DNA from: Candidatus Nitrososphaera evergladensis SR1
GTDB taxonomy: Archaea; Thermoproteota; Nitrososphaeria; Nitrososphaerales; Nitrososphaeraceae
DNA length: 64,000 bases
Reading direction: 5' to 3'
Assembly: GCF_000730285.1 (NCBI RefSeq)
Contig: NZ_CP007174.1
Location: forward strand, 372,001 to 436,000
Position 1 is the first letter of the stretch; every line of letters begins with the position of its first letter. This document shows positions 53,301-62,155 of the stretch, piece by piece. The position numbers and the translations under genes are program-made. The notes beneath the pieces are model-generated. The model did not search any database and was not told where the DNA came from. It saw only the letters and a program-made list of their open reading frames with translations.

Positions 53301-53944
53301 TTCTCAAGATCGCCCAAAAGGTCGTCACCAACACGTCGCAATTTCTTGAAATCCTAAAGAAGCTCGTCGAGCGAAAGCGTCATCCCTCCAAAGAGTCGCG
53401 GGTCGAGTATACTGAGGATTACCCGAGCAAGGACGACCTCCGCTTCAAGCCCGTGATGATAACACCCACATCCTTCAAAGTTCATCTCTGGATTGACCCC
53501 AAGGTGGCGCTAAAAAAGGAGATGGTGCTTTTGCGCTGGTGGGCCGTTCCTCCGGAGGAAAAGAGGCCGCAATACGGAGAGCCTATTTCCATCGGCTTTG
53601 ACAAGGCCGTGTATGATATTCCCCTCACGACCCGCGATCCGGTTGCAGTAGTCGTGTTTGCTATAGATCCTCTTAACACCGAGGATTCGCTGAAAGCAAC
53701 ATTCGCTATTAGCCAGACCGGCACCGTGCCGGTCACCGTTCCACTGGAGCTGAAGAGAAACGACAAACTAGGAAGGTATGGCGCGGTGCTAAAGATTACG
53801 ACGATGCGCGGAGGAGGCAAGATAACGACAGCGGATGGCAAGACATTCCAGTTCAATGGAAAAACCCAGCAAACGATGACCGCGACCTATGACGAGGAAC
53901 CGAGCATCTCTGGCAGGGCGTTGTACAAGATCCTATCTGACTAG
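50330..53944 (+). CDS. DUF6519-type large eCIS protein, candidate fibre/periphery component
   Basis: 1204 aa. The N-terminus TRSTFRKGNHYSSVDMQQGRVQVDADWNEQNDIRSHHEHTFLSDLIGKSG marks the DUF6519 family. A module shared with neighbours (RGNFGLLWISDSLPF ... VLYEFPSQ) lies at ~102-160. The body is beta-rich, with YLAYLDVWDRNVTFLDD and NHLYRVEVHNGG typical of the family. Residues ~930-1040 are helical and charged (KYLAWLNADEIKYLMDFIIKHSKRQ ...). Length and composition suit an outward baseplate or fibre protein; exact role unknown. It is followed by a 117-base gap with a new promoter. Confidence 0.75.
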   Translation: MTQDITRSTFRKGNHYSSVDMQQGRVQVDADWNEQNDIRSHHEHTFLSDLIGKSGTMQQDDGFEISTFLFKWSDIKTKAEVDALDVKKRIQYLKDTESLRGFLRGNFGLLWISDSLPFTASGDTITITNGDHKATLERANTGATKVLLKVDGGSTVLYEFPSQAGQVSVPNYMIRRGNYYVDGILCENDYDMEASRQPDIDVSDAKFYLFDWPGANGIPAVRDAVAGFVAGMIPSMPDTRAMTVAFDSGNANKLVVSMPASGSPVKATLERAGGKVTLQGPAGAVAAEIIAENNGKVWHVLGNPSLPKKDGKYLAYLDVWDRNVTFLDDAYIREKALGGPDTSTRTRTAWQVKLDLLTEGNDVPDRCDAQSLVNGFSPRPGKLKARAQPTVPPANSCDLYETAGYRGLENHLYRVEVHNGGKPQEATFKWSRDNGVVVSTIKFGAIQNTIELGSRGRDANLDFGPSDWIEIIDDVHEELGIPGTLVQIKTVKGLIVEYDSATIRGHAITRVNFPQNPKARRWDRSGNSDILLSSASDKDADGYILLEDGVQIKIITEAADEGLRTGDYWLIPARANSSESVEWPTMPGNSADPLALPPAGVAHHYAPLAIVQYSGGKYSTKDEWDVRSFFSSVADLVTLHYAGGDGQEALPDNHLAAPLRVVALLGRTPLDKTYLGSKATVKFALAKYPQVPPGSTGGLSLTEDGPLQLSQSVQVVNGIAKCYWTLGEGMVDQQVEATLSDCAGLPALHFNAKQRLSFYYISGDGVEVPPGVSVTLAAGVAIGNTSVSSTDYEVRFEKVPPNAGGNLSSDRDNPANGIASVELKLDGTSEICQVKAELWYRKSAAAQLHKASIQPLYFNVRLQSAVSAANTGILELTVPQKSLPMPLVYGPFEHYLPRLSVPPAVMLGLAIEEKYLAWLNADEIKYLMDFIIKHSKRQTINKWEIRSALYDVLKRLTEEKQLDKKEVDLFLSIYDRLFMQAAISKKEADFFLKIAQKVVTNTSQFLEILKKLVERKRHPSKESRVEYTEDYPSKDDLRFKPVMITPTSFKVHLWIDPKVALKKEMVLLRWWAVPPEEKRPQYGEPISIGFDKAVYDIPLTTRDPVAVVVFAIDPLNTEDSLKATFAISQTGTVPVTVPLELKRNDKLGRYGAVLKITTMRGGGKITTADGKTFQFNGKTQQTMTATYDEEPSISGRALYKILSD

Positions 53945-54021
53945 ATTCAGTCTGGGTCAAATCCCCTTCTTTTCAATAATATGCTGCCATTAGAAAAAAT
54001 TGGCTCTGTTGAGGTACAAAT

Positions 54022-54036
54022 AGCCTTAAATAAATT
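54022..54036 (+). promoter_or_regulatory. Promoter for the tail (sheath/tube) half of the operon
   Basis: CCTTAAATAAATTTG in a 117-base gap, ~27 bases ahead of a probable start site near 54055, with the TTG start at 54062. It splits the locus into a baseplate half and a tail half. GGCTCTGTTGAGGTAC at ~54002 resembles the IS-end-like motif seen at 12347 and 16900. Confidence 0.55.
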
Positions 54037-54061
54037 TGGTCGCATCTCTGGATGACCAATT

Positions 54062-54493
54062 TTGGGCAAGAGCGTAACGTGGAACATCACGATGTCTATC
54101 GAAGGCGCACCAACGGTTGCTTATTCCGAGGGCTCCAACAGTCCGGTAGAAGTTGATGCAGTCGACGTAGTGAGCGTAAAAGCCAAGCCCGCGACGGTTG
54201 CCGGGGGCGTGACTACTCCAGTAGTTACTACAGCAAAAATTCAGCCTGGCAACCTAGACCAGATCAAGTTCATGTATATAAGGCTGCAAGAAGCCAACCT
54301 GCAGGGCAAGATCACCTACAAATTCAAGGATGGCGCCAGCGAAAGCGCAGAGGTTACACTCGACAAGGACCACTTTCTTACCAGCAACGCGGTCATACAA
54401 CTATTCGCTCAGGCCCCAAAGGAGATAAGTTTCAAAAATACCGAAGCCGCCGAGGGTAATATCGACGTAGTGGTGGCAAGGATGGCCGCATAA
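54062..54493 (+). CDS. Small beta-rich eCIS protein, unrecognised
   Basis: 143 aa from TTG 54062 (MGKSVTWNITMSIEGAPTVAYSEG). All-beta with regularly alternating residues (VVSVKAKPATVAGGVTTPVVTTAKIQPGNLDQIKFMYIRLQEANLQGKITYKF). It comes directly before the sheath gene (19 nt). By position it could be a tube-related, cap or decoration protein; no family is recognised. The TTG start, near a TATA box, implies little or no leader. Confidence 0.65.
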   Translation: MGKSVTWNITMSIEGAPTVAYSEGSNSPVEVDAVDVVSVKAKPATVAGGVTTPVVTTAKIQPGNLDQIKFMYIRLQEANLQGKITYKFKDGASESAEVTLDKDHFLTSNAVIQLFAQAPKEISFKNTEAAEGNIDVVVARMAA

Positions 54494-54512
54494 GAAAAAG
54501 GAGTGTCATGCA

Positions 54513-56078
54513 ATGCCAACAAATCCAACCTATCCGGGCGTATACATCGAAGAGCTTGAAAATCCCGTCAAGACCATAGTCGGAGTCAGTACATCAGTTA
54601 CAGCCTTTGTAGGTCGCGCCCTTGCCGGCCCCACCAACAAGCCTGTTCTCATACACAACTTTGGCGAGTTTGAAAGCATCTTTGGAGGGCTGTGGAAGGA
54701 AAGCACGATGAGCTACGCCGTCTACCAGTACTTCCTTAACGGGGGAATGGACGCGGTAATTGTCAGGGTCTTCAAGGCCCAGACCGGAAGCGATGAAGAC
54801 AAGTCCAAGGCAAGGTTTGCCGCAGGCAGCATTACATTTGAGGCGACGAGTCCCGGTGTGTGGGCAAACGACTACAAACTAAAGATAGATGATAAGGTCG
54901 ACGCCAGCAGGAACGTTCCTAGCCCGCATCTCTTCAATCTACACATCCTGGATGACGCCGGCGTCGAGCAAGAGACATTTCTCAACATCTCTATCAACAC
55001 CGGTGATCCACGCTTTGTCAAGACGGTGCTCGACGAAGAGTCGGACCTCCTGCGGGTGAGCAAGGATAATCCTCCAATCAACGCTTTGCCGTCGATGAGC
55101 GACAACATCGTATCGGACAAGAAGGGAGACGATGGCGTCGCCGTTACCAATGCCGAGCTAAAAGGCGAGAACACCAACGACCACAAGACTGGCATATACG
55201 CTCTTGACAAGGCGGACATCTTTAATCTGCTGTGCATACCTCCTCCAAGTCCCGATGGAACTACCGCTCCGGCATTCTATAGCGAGGTTTATGCCACGGC
55301 GGCAAAGTACTGCCAAGACAAGCGGGCCGTGCTAATAATGGACCCGCCAAGCAACTGGAATTCAAGAGATGATCCCATCAGCGGCTCCATAGGAATTGAC
55401 TCTAACACGTCGGGGCTTTTCAGGCACGAAAATGCAGCAATCTATTTCCCGCGGATAAGGGCTCCAGATCCAAATCAGGAGGGCAGGCTGAAAGATTTTG
55501 CCCCATGTGGCGCCATCGCTGGCGTGATGGCCCGAACCGATGCCCAGCGGGGCATATGGAAAGCTCCGGCAGGAATAGACGCCGGACTTTTGGGAGTCCC
55601 TGACCTGACAGTGAGGCTCACTGACTTGGAGAACGGCTCGATAAACCAGCAAGGCATCAATTGCCTTCGCATTCTGCCTCCGGCTGGGAGGGTGGTGTGG
55701 GGCGCAAGAACCACCAAGGGGGCCGACAATCTTGCAAACCAGTGGAAGTACTTGCCTGTCAGAAGGACCGCGCTCTACATAGAAGAGACCTTGTACCGTA
55801 ACACCAAATGGGCCGTGTTTGAACCAAACGACGAGCCGCTGTGGTCGCAGCTGCGGTTGAGCATCGGGTCGTTCATGCATGACCTTTTCCGCAAGGGGGC
55901 GTTTCAGGGAAGCACGCCAAAGGAAGCATATCTTGTCAAATGCGATAGGGAGACGACAACCCAGTACGATATTGACCGGGGCATAGTCAATATCCTTGTA
56001 GGCTTTGCGGCTCTCAAGCCAGCGGAATTTGTCATCATCAAGATCCAACAGCTGGCTGGACAGGCGGAGGTGCAGTAG
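54513..56078 (+). CDS. Contractile tail sheath protein
   Basis: 521 aa. The start PTYPGVYIEELENPVKTIVGVSTSVTAFVGRALAGPTNKPVLIHNFGEFESIFGG and the end EPNDEPLWSQLRLSIGSFMHDLFRKGAFQGSTPKEAYLVKCDRETTTQYDIDRGIVNILVGFAALKPAEFVIIKIQQ are textbook sheath. The middle includes VMARTDAQRGIWKAPAGIDAGLLGVPDLTVRLTD. Only one sheath gene is seen, against two or three paralogues in Afp/PVC clusters. A ribosome binding site AAAAGGAG precedes the ATG. Confidence 0.97.
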   Translation: MPTNPTYPGVYIEELENPVKTIVGVSTSVTAFVGRALAGPTNKPVLIHNFGEFESIFGGLWKESTMSYAVYQYFLNGGMDAVIVRVFKAQTGSDEDKSKARFAAGSITFEATSPGVWANDYKLKIDDKVDASRNVPSPHLFNLHILDDAGVEQETFLNISINTGDPRFVKTVLDEESDLLRVSKDNPPINALPSMSDNIVSDKKGDDGVAVTNAELKGENTNDHKTGIYALDKADIFNLLCIPPPSPDGTTAPAFYSEVYATAAKYCQDKRAVLIMDPPSNWNSRDDPISGSIGIDSNTSGLFRHENAAIYFPRIRAPDPNQEGRLKDFAPCGAIAGVMARTDAQRGIWKAPAGIDAGLLGVPDLTVRLTDLENGSINQQGINCLRILPPAGRVVWGARTTKGADNLANQWKYLPVRRTALYIEETLYRNTKWAVFEPNDEPLWSQLRLSIGSFMHDLFRKGAFQGSTPKEAYLVKCDRETTTQYDIDRGIVNILVGFAALKPAEFVIIKIQQLAGQAEVQ

Positions 56079-56083
56079 TCAAA

Positions 56084-56596
56084 ATGGCGCAGTTTGAGAT
56101 AAACGCACAGCGCTTTGACCCGTACAAGAACTTCAAGTTCCGTATCAAGTGGGACGGCAAGTTCGTCGCCGGTCTCAGCATGATGTCTGCCCTCACGCGG
56201 ACGACAACGTCGATTGAGCATAGGGAAGGTGGAGATCCCAGCATGAGTCGCAAGTCGCCTGGCAGGACATCGTACGGTGCAATAACCCTCTCGCGCGGTG
56301 TCACACATGACCTCGAGTTTGAAAAGTGGGCCAACAAAGTGTGGAACTTTGGCGCAGGCCTAGGCTCCGAGGTCTCCCTCAAGGATTTCCGAAAAGATAT
56401 CATCATTGAGGTGTACAACGAGGCTGGTCAGCTTGCCATTGCATACAAGGTGTATAGGTGCTGGGTTTCAGAATATCAGGCCCTGCCACAACTGGATGCG
56501 GGAGGCAACGCGATAGCCATACAGACTCTAAAACTTGAAAATGAGGGATGGGAGAGAGACGAAAGCGTGACAGAGCCAAACGAGCCGAAGCTGTGA
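56084..56596 (+). CDS. Inner tube protein (gp19/Hcp-like)
   Basis: 170 aa. RFDPYKNFKFRIKWDGKFVAGLSMMSALTRTTTSIEHREGGDPSMSRKSPGRTSYGAITLSRGVTHDLEFEKWANKVW and the end YRCWVSEYQALPQLDAGGNAIAIQTLKLENEGWERD match phage T4 gp19-type tubes of eCIS. It starts 5 nt after the sheath gene. It is the only clear tube gene in the window; Afp-type clusters usually have two. Confidence 0.95.
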   Translation: MAQFEINAQRFDPYKNFKFRIKWDGKFVAGLSMMSALTRTTTSIEHREGGDPSMSRKSPGRTSYGAITLSRGVTHDLEFEKWANKVWNFGAGLGSEVSLKDFRKDIIIEVYNEAGQLAIAYKVYRCWVSEYQALPQLDAGGNAIAIQTLKLENEGWERDESVTEPNEPKL

Positions 56597-56606
56597 TGGA
56601 TGACCA

Positions 56607-57464
56607 ATGTCTCAAGCTATCGCTGCGGCCGTCGTTTCTCTTCCCCGAGGTATACCACGCCCTGACGGTTCGTGGATAGCCGAGGCAACTCTTCGGGAGC
56701 CTGTAGGTCACGATGAACAGTTCCTTCTGGACCTGCCTGCAGAGACCCCAATCTATCGCAGAGCCATAGCGCTGCTTGGACGGCTTGCGCACTTTAAGGA
56801 TGTCCCGCCGGAAAATAGCGAGGAAATCACACGGCAGCTCTGCCTCGGTGATAGGTCCGCACTTCTCCTGAACATTAGACGGTCGATGCTTGGTGATCGG
56901 ATTTCGCTGGTGCTTCCTTGCACGAACTGCGGCAACAATCTCTCTGCGGACCTCTCTATCACACAGCTACTCGAAGGCGGGGCACGGGAGCGCAGAGAGG
57001 TATACGAAGTCCAGGCGGGCAAATACCAACTTGCGATACATCCTGTCACCGGTGCCGATCAGGACGCCCTTTTTGCCAAGGCGCACTCTAGAACAGATTT
57101 TCAGGCCACGCTTGTAAGAATGTGTATTAGAAGTTGCGTGCCAAGTCTTCCCGCAACTGACGGGATTCCAGATGAGGTGTACGAGGCCGTCAGTTCTACA
57201 CTTGAAGAGGTGGATCCGCTCTCGGATACCATCATTAGGGTTTCATGCCCCGAGTGCAATCGGAGCTTCTCGGCTTCGGTACCTATTGAGCGCCTATTCT
57301 TTCAGGACACCGGTATTGCAGCCCGCAATCAATTAGAGAAGGATATTCACTGGCTGGCGTTTCACTACCACTGGAGTGAGAAGGACATACTTTCGCTTCC
57401 GATAAAGAAGAGAAAGGCGTACATAGACCTTATCAATGCCACCATCTCGGGTGAGATGATTTGA
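56607..57464 (+). CDS. Baseplate-associated protein with two CxxC motifs
   Basis: 285 aa. It resembles gp26-type or tail-assembly proteins that follow the tube gene in eCIS and T4-like operons. Two zinc-knuckle halves, LPCTNCGNNLSADLSI (~110) and VSCPECNRSFSASVPI (~213), are placed to close one metal site. The ends are helical (HDEQFLLDLPAETPIYRRAIALLGRLAHF; LEKDIHWLAFHYHWSEKDILSLPIKKRKAYIDLIN). It overlaps the next gene through TTGA. Confidence 0.7.
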   Translation: MSQAIAAAVVSLPRGIPRPDGSWIAEATLREPVGHDEQFLLDLPAETPIYRRAIALLGRLAHFKDVPPENSEEITRQLCLGDRSALLLNIRRSMLGDRISLVLPCTNCGNNLSADLSITQLLEGGARERREVYEVQAGKYQLAIHPVTGADQDALFAKAHSRTDFQATLVRMCIRSCVPSLPATDGIPDEVYEAVSSTLEEVDPLSDTIIRVSCPECNRSFSASVPIERLFFQDTGIAARNQLEKDIHWLAFHYHWSEKDILSLPIKKRKAYIDLINATISGEMI

Positions 57465-58558
57465 CCGCTGGCAGCACTCGCGACGGCTATTTCCGGCGCA
57501 TCGTGGAAGGAACGATAGGGGCAGGACCGGACAGAGTCCCGGCTGTAAAGCTAGCACTAAAGCCTGAATCTCTTGACTCTATCGGCGCTCCAAGGAATAT
57601 GGCGTTGCATCCTAAGCCGCTGACAGATGCTTATTCGCGAACACCGCCACTTTCCAATGGAGATTTCCGAGAAGGTAACCGGCAGAGTGCTTCTAAAGAC
57701 GACCATCAGCCGGCCGATGCCAAATCCGCCAAGGCTGAGCCTCCTCGAAGACAGGTCGTGGCGAGAGATGACAAGTCGACTCTTTCTTCCTTGGATTCCA
57801 AATTGCCGGAATCTGACGGCATCCCAGAGAAGGATGTCAATGTCAACTCGGCACATGTAAAACCCCAAGAACGCGGCTTTGCGATTCCCAAGTCCCCGAA
57901 CAAAACAGGCATCAATTCGCAAAGGGACCAACCCGAAACAAAACACGATCTTGATTCTATCAAAAGCGATTCTCCCAAAGACTCTGCCGGCGTTATGAAC
58001 GAGGGGGAACGTACTGAATTTGCGCCTCTAGACAAAGGCGATAGGTCAAGAAGGGATGCCTTCGACGGCAGGAAGGATGACAACGATGCCGCTTCTAATT
58101 CGCAGGCCGCTGCTCCGGCTTTGGCAGGAGCGCCTCCTTCTGTGCCTAGCAAAGGGGCAGAAGAAACAATCGTACGTGTTGATTCTGACGACAAAATAAC
58201 AGGCGGCAGGTTGCCGGCTGCACTCCCACCCTCCGCTGTTAGGAACCTCCGCCGGGATGAAGATTCCTTCCTGCAGCAGTCCACGCATGCCCGTCTGGCG
58301 CAGCAAGGTGATGGGGAAGCAAAGTCTGCATCAGCTGACTCAATCTCTGCAACATCCGTCCGTCCGACATATGTTGAGTACAAAAAAAGGGATGTCCGCG
58401 AAAAGGCCAGCGAAACAATCGTAACGGTGAACATTGGACGAATCGAGATAAGGGCTCCTGCACAGCCAAAGCCGTCTGAACATCCTGTCTCTCCGCCGGC
58501 ATTTTCGCCTCCACTGTCGCTTGCCGAGTATCTGAGGAGGAGAAACGCCAAGAAATGA
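57461..58558 (+). CDS. Long disordered linker protein
   Basis: 365 aa from TTG 57461. The first ~40 residues (GYFRRIVEGTIGAGPDRVPAVKLALKPE) and the last ~60 (ETIVTVNIGRIEIRAPAQPKPS ... PPLSLAEYLRRRNAKK) look ordered or conserved. The ~250 residues between are Ser/Asp/Lys/Pro-rich and probably disordered. The C-terminal VTVNIGRIEIRA pattern is common in eCIS linker proteins placed before the DUF4255 gene. It could be the tape measure or an adaptor; neither is shown. Confidence 0.65.
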   Translation: MTAGSTRDGYFRRIVEGTIGAGPDRVPAVKLALKPESLDSIGAPRNMALHPKPLTDAYSRTPPLSNGDFREGNRQSASKDDHQPADAKSAKAEPPRRQVVARDDKSTLSSLDSKLPESDGIPEKDVNVNSAHVKPQERGFAIPKSPNKTGINSQRDQPETKHDLDSIKSDSPKDSAGVMNEGERTEFAPLDKGDRSRRDAFDGRKDDNDAASNSQAAAPALAGAPPSVPSKGAEETIVRVDSDDKITGGRLPAALPPSAVRNLRRDEDSFLQQSTHARLAQQGDGEAKSASADSISATSVRPTYVEYKKRDVREKASETIVTVNIGRIEIRAPAQPKPSEHPVSPPAFSPPLSLAEYLRRRNAKK

Positions 58559-59850
58559 GCGTCAACCAGTACGAGATTGTTGCAGTTACCGCGGCTTTCT
58601 GGTATATTCTGGAGCTGGACGGGGACCCGAAGCTAAAAGTGACATTAAAGTCTCCAGACGGCAAAGAGGATGGAAACACCAGCCGTAACTGGGTCAACGT
58701 GTTTCTCTACCGGGTTTCTGAAAACCCCGGCTATTACGGCTCCGACCTTCCAACGCGCAACGACCGGCGAGAACTTGTGCACCGGCCCGAGCTCTGGCTT
58801 GACCTTCACTACCTTGTTACCGCCTACGGGGAGAAAGATGATGATATGCAGGCGCAGATCGCTATGGCAATAGCCGCAAGAAAACTCCACGAAAGGCAGC
58901 TTCTACTTCGCCAAGACCTAGAAACCATACTGACAACTTCTGAAGTCAAGGCCAAGTTTCCTGGAATAGACCAGTTCGTGCTTCCTGACCAAGTTAGACA
59001 CACCACAATAACTCGGGAGAACCTGTCCCTTGAAGACCTAACAAAGCTCTGGTCGTCCTTTTTCAAGACCAGTCCTTACCATCTCTCCGCCGGATACAAG
59101 GCCACGACGGTGCTCCTTCAGGGCAGGACTGGCGAGCAGAGGACCCCGTCACCTGTACGCGACCGCAACGTCTACGTCATCGCCGCCAGAAGCCCAGAGA
59201 TAGCGTACATACAGCCACAGATAGTTGAATATGCGGCAAACGGAATGGAGGTCGACATAATCGGCCAAAACCTGCGGGCGGACGATGTGCGGCTCGACTA
59301 TGGCCGCGGCGTTACAAAGCAGGAGGAGGAAACTCTGAACCGGGAGAAACTCGAAGACCTGCGGTTTGACCGAATGGAGAAGCTGGATCTTGACCTTGTA
59401 AGGGGAGAAAGGATAACACTCCAGATACCGAATCCTTCCCAATCGCCGATCTTTTCCACCGCAGGAGTGAAGAAGTTGAAGGTTGTCCACCCGCTGAACC
59501 TGGGAACGCCGAGAAAACCTCACCGGGGGCCAGAGTCCAACACCGCCGTCTTTGCGGTTGCCCCAAAAATAACAGTTGCCAAGCTTGACGCTCCAAATAA
59601 CCAGAGGCTCGTGGTAGAATTCGAACCCCCTGCAAAGAAGGAGCAAAAGGTCACCGTGATACTGGGCTCGCTGGCTCCAATAGAAGTCAAGCTAAACAAT
59701 GATGCCAGTAAGGTCGAAGTGGACCTGCCGCCGGCAATAAAGAAGGGGACATATCCTGTGAGGCTGCAAATAGACAGGGCAGAAAGCCAGCCTGGTACGG
59801 ACCCGCCAAACAACAGCGAATACGGCCGTCCAACGGTGGATATTACATGA
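58555..59850 (+). CDS. DUF4255 protein, tail terminator/cap (Pvc16-like)
   Basis: 431 aa. The N-terminal ~190 residues are the Pvc16/DUF4255 domain (YEIVAVTAAFWYILELD ... VNVFLYRVSENPGYYGSD ... ELWLDLHYLVTAYGEKDDDMQAQIAMAIAARKLHERQLL). The C-terminal half is beta-rich, with IPT/TIG-like repeats (YIQPQIVEYAANGMEVDIIGQNL; KITVAKLDAPNNQRLVVEFEPP). In Afp and PVC the equivalent closes the distal end of tube and sheath. Overlaps of 4 nt on both sides tie it to the linker and the ATPase. Confidence 0.92.
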   Translation: MSVNQYEIVAVTAAFWYILELDGDPKLKVTLKSPDGKEDGNTSRNWVNVFLYRVSENPGYYGSDLPTRNDRRELVHRPELWLDLHYLVTAYGEKDDDMQAQIAMAIAARKLHERQLLLRQDLETILTTSEVKAKFPGIDQFVLPDQVRHTTITRENLSLEDLTKLWSSFFKTSPYHLSAGYKATTVLLQGRTGEQRTPSPVRDRNVYVIAARSPEIAYIQPQIVEYAANGMEVDIIGQNLRADDVRLDYGRGVTKQEEETLNREKLEDLRFDRMEKLDLDLVRGERITLQIPNPSQSPIFSTAGVKKLKVVHPLNLGTPRKPHRGPESNTAVFAVAPKITVAKLDAPNNQRLVVEFEPPAKKEQKVTVILGSLAPIEVKLNNDASKVEVDLPPAIKKGTYPVRLQIDRAESQPGTDPPNNSEYGRPTVDIT

Positions 59851-61829
59851 CCCAAGAGTGGGCAAGCAAGAATCAGAAATACATGGTCAGTTTCATCGAC
59901 TATGTCAAGGAACTATTGCGCAACAGTACTACCCAGTCTGGAGCCTCGTCGACGCCTCCTCAGGGTCCTGTCTGGGATGCCGAGGCAAATGCCCCCGTTC
60001 ATACCGCATCGATGCCTGCGATTGAACAACTCTCTGCCGCATTTGGCCTCTCGGAATTTGAAAAGTCTCTCTTGGTGCTCTGCTCGGCCGTGGAACTTGA
60101 TTCTGAAGTGCCAAAGCTGTGCGCCAAGGTCAATGGAAATCCTGACGCCACTTTTGCTACGTTCTCGCTTGCGCTTTCTGTGCTTCCTGACGCACACTGG
60201 AGCGCGCTCGTACCCACCTCGCCTCTGCGCAGGTTCCGGCTCATCGAGCTTTACGGGCAGGGGCCAGTGACAGGCTGTCAGCTGAGAATAGACGAAAGGG
60301 TGCTGCACTACCTCGTGGGTATATCGTACCTCGACAAGTCCGTTCACGGGCTTTTCGAGCCGGTAGCTACGGCCGATGCCGCAGGCGAGTCACAAAGAGC
60401 CATCGCACTGTCCATAGTCAATGCATGGAAATATGCCGAGATGACCGGCGGACAACCTTTGGGCATCATACAACTCGTGGGGCCAGACGAAGCAAGCAAA
60501 AAGCAGGTGGCAGGCCAGGCCTGCGGCCAACTTGGGCTGAACTTGTGGCAAATAGCCGGCGATCTCTTGCCCTCCAAGGCAGACGAACTTGAAGCGCTGA
60601 CCCAGCTGTGGATACGAGAATCAGTGCTTCTTCGTGCCTCTCTCTACATTTGTGCACATGATGTGGAGCAGTCTGCAGCACAGAAACTGGTGACTAGGTT
60701 TGCTGGTCGCTTATCCGGACTGTCGTTTCTTTCGCGCCGTGACGCCTCGCCGGCAGACACCCTGCCAGCACTATCCTTCAATGTCTCCAAGCCCACAAAG
60801 GCCGAGCAGCGCGCCATCTGGCAAGGCCTGCTTTTGAAAGATGTGTCTTCAGAGAAAGCAGAGTTGTGCAATCAGGCTATTGTGCGCGCCGTAAATCAGT
60901 TCAACCTCAATATCGAGTCGATCCAGTCTGCAGCATACGAAGCCCATCTGTCGATAAGCGGAGGGGAGCAGCCGGCTAGTGCCATCTGGCATGCCTGCCA
61001 GAAGGTTGCCCTGCCCAGGCTGCCTGACCTTGCCCAGAGGATAGTGCCGCATGTCACTCTGGAAGACATTGTCCTTCCAGACAGGGAAAAAGACCTCCTT
61101 GGCTCTATCGTTGCGACTGTCAGGCAGAGGTACAAGGTGTACGAGGAGTGGGGATTTGGAATGCGAGAGGGGAGGGGACTGGGAATAGCCGCACTCTTTG
61201 CCGGCGACAGCGGCACTGGCAAGACCATGTCAGCCGAGGCCATAGCCGGCGAACTTGGCCTTGACCTCTATAGGATCGATCTTTCGATGGTGGTAAGCAA
61301 ATACATAGGCGAGACCGAAAAGAACCTCCGGCGTGTGTTCGACGCTGCGGAGGACGGGGGCGCAATCCTGTTTTTTGATGAGGCCGACGCGCTGTTTGGA
61401 AAGCGAAGCGAGGTCAAGGACAGCCACGATCGCTACGCAAATATCGAAGTGGGATACCTACTGCAGCGAATAGAGACGTACCGCGGCCTTGCCATTCTGA
61501 CCACGAACATGAAGGGCGCCCTTGACAGCGCCTTTGTGCGGCGCATCAAATTTCTGGTAAACTTTCCTTTTCCTGACGAGCGGAGCAGAAAAGAGATATG
61601 GAAAAAAATCATGCCCAAGGCAGCCCTTGGCAATAAGCCACTGGATTACGACCTTCTTGCCCGGCTCGATGTAACCGGCGGCGGCATATACAACATCGCT
61701 CTGACTGCGGCGTTTCTGGCCGCAGACGAGGAGACGCAGGTGGAGATGCGACACGTGATGAAGGCGGCAAAGCAAGAGTATGACAAGATGGAAAGGCCGA
61801 TGCCAGAGATAGGGTGGTCCAAAAGTTGA
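59847..61829 (+). CDS. CDC48-like AAA+ ATPase of the eCIS (Pvc15-like)
   Basis: 660 aa. The N-terminal half has a helical region and a degenerate ATPase-like module (LGIIQLVGPDEASKKQVAGQ). The C-terminal AAA module is complete: Walker A AGDSGTGKT at ~452-460, Walker B ILFFDEADALFGK at ~506, sensor 1 AILTTNMKGALDSAFVRRIKF with the Arg fingers, and sensor 2 region GGGIYNIALTAAFLA. This is the ATPase universally present in eCIS, proposed to load cargo or assist assembly or disassembly. It overlaps both neighbours. Confidence 0.95.
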   Translation: MTQEWASKNQKYMVSFIDYVKELLRNSTTQSGASSTPPQGPVWDAEANAPVHTASMPAIEQLSAAFGLSEFEKSLLVLCSAVELDSEVPKLCAKVNGNPDATFATFSLALSVLPDAHWSALVPTSPLRRFRLIELYGQGPVTGCQLRIDERVLHYLVGISYLDKSVHGLFEPVATADAAGESQRAIALSIVNAWKYAEMTGGQPLGIIQLVGPDEASKKQVAGQACGQLGLNLWQIAGDLLPSKADELEALTQLWIRESVLLRASLYICAHDVEQSAAQKLVTRFAGRLSGLSFLSRRDASPADTLPALSFNVSKPTKAEQRAIWQGLLLKDVSSEKAELCNQAIVRAVNQFNLNIESIQSAAYEAHLSISGGEQPASAIWHACQKVALPRLPDLAQRIVPHVTLEDIVLPDREKDLLGSIVATVRQRYKVYEEWGFGMREGRGLGIAALFAGDSGTGKTMSAEAIAGELGLDLYRIDLSMVVSKYIGETEKNLRRVFDAAEDGGAILFFDEADALFGKRSEVKDSHDRYANIEVGYLLQRIETYRGLAILTTNMKGALDSAFVRRIKFLVNFPFPDERSRKEIWKKIMPKAALGNKPLDYDLLARLDVTGGGIYNIALTAAFLAADEETQVEMRHVMKAAKQEYDKMERPMPEIGWSKS

Positions 61830-62146
61830 AGGTGAGGGTGAACGTGAACATTGACCGGCTTGTCATTGAGGGATTGGAGGGAGGCGTCACTGCTGCCGGC
61901 TTGGAATCTTCGATTAACGCGGAACTTGCAAGGCTGATTGAGCATGAGTATCATGTTCACCAAGACAGTGGCCAAGAAGAAGCCGGCAATGCCGGTGCCA
62001 GCGGATTGTTCAAGAAAAAGATAGCTCGAGGCGGCGACTTTAATGTAACGGATGGTGGCTCGTTTGAGCTTTCATCCAGAACATCCAGATCTCTGGGACC
62101 AGACATTGCCCGGTCCATCTACAGTAGCATTCAAAAGGCCGTCTAG
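61814..62146 (+). CDS. Small eCIS protein downstream of the ATPase
   Basis: 110 aa from GTG 61814, overlapping the ATPase by 16 nt. The first part, KVRVNVNIDRLVIEGLEGGVTAAGLESSINAELARLI, is a beta-strand/helix unit found in short proteins next to eCIS ATPases. The rest is polar, ending RTSRSLGPDIARSIYSSIQKAV. Function unknown. It is the last gene of the rightward run and converges on the spike gene (9-base gap). Confidence 0.75.
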   Translation: MVQKLKVRVNVNIDRLVIEGLEGGVTAAGLESSINAELARLIEHEYHVHQDSGQEEAGNAGASGLFKKKIARGGDFNVTDGGSFELSSRTSRSLGPDIARSIYSSIQKAV

Positions 62147-62155
62147 CTGCCTGCT

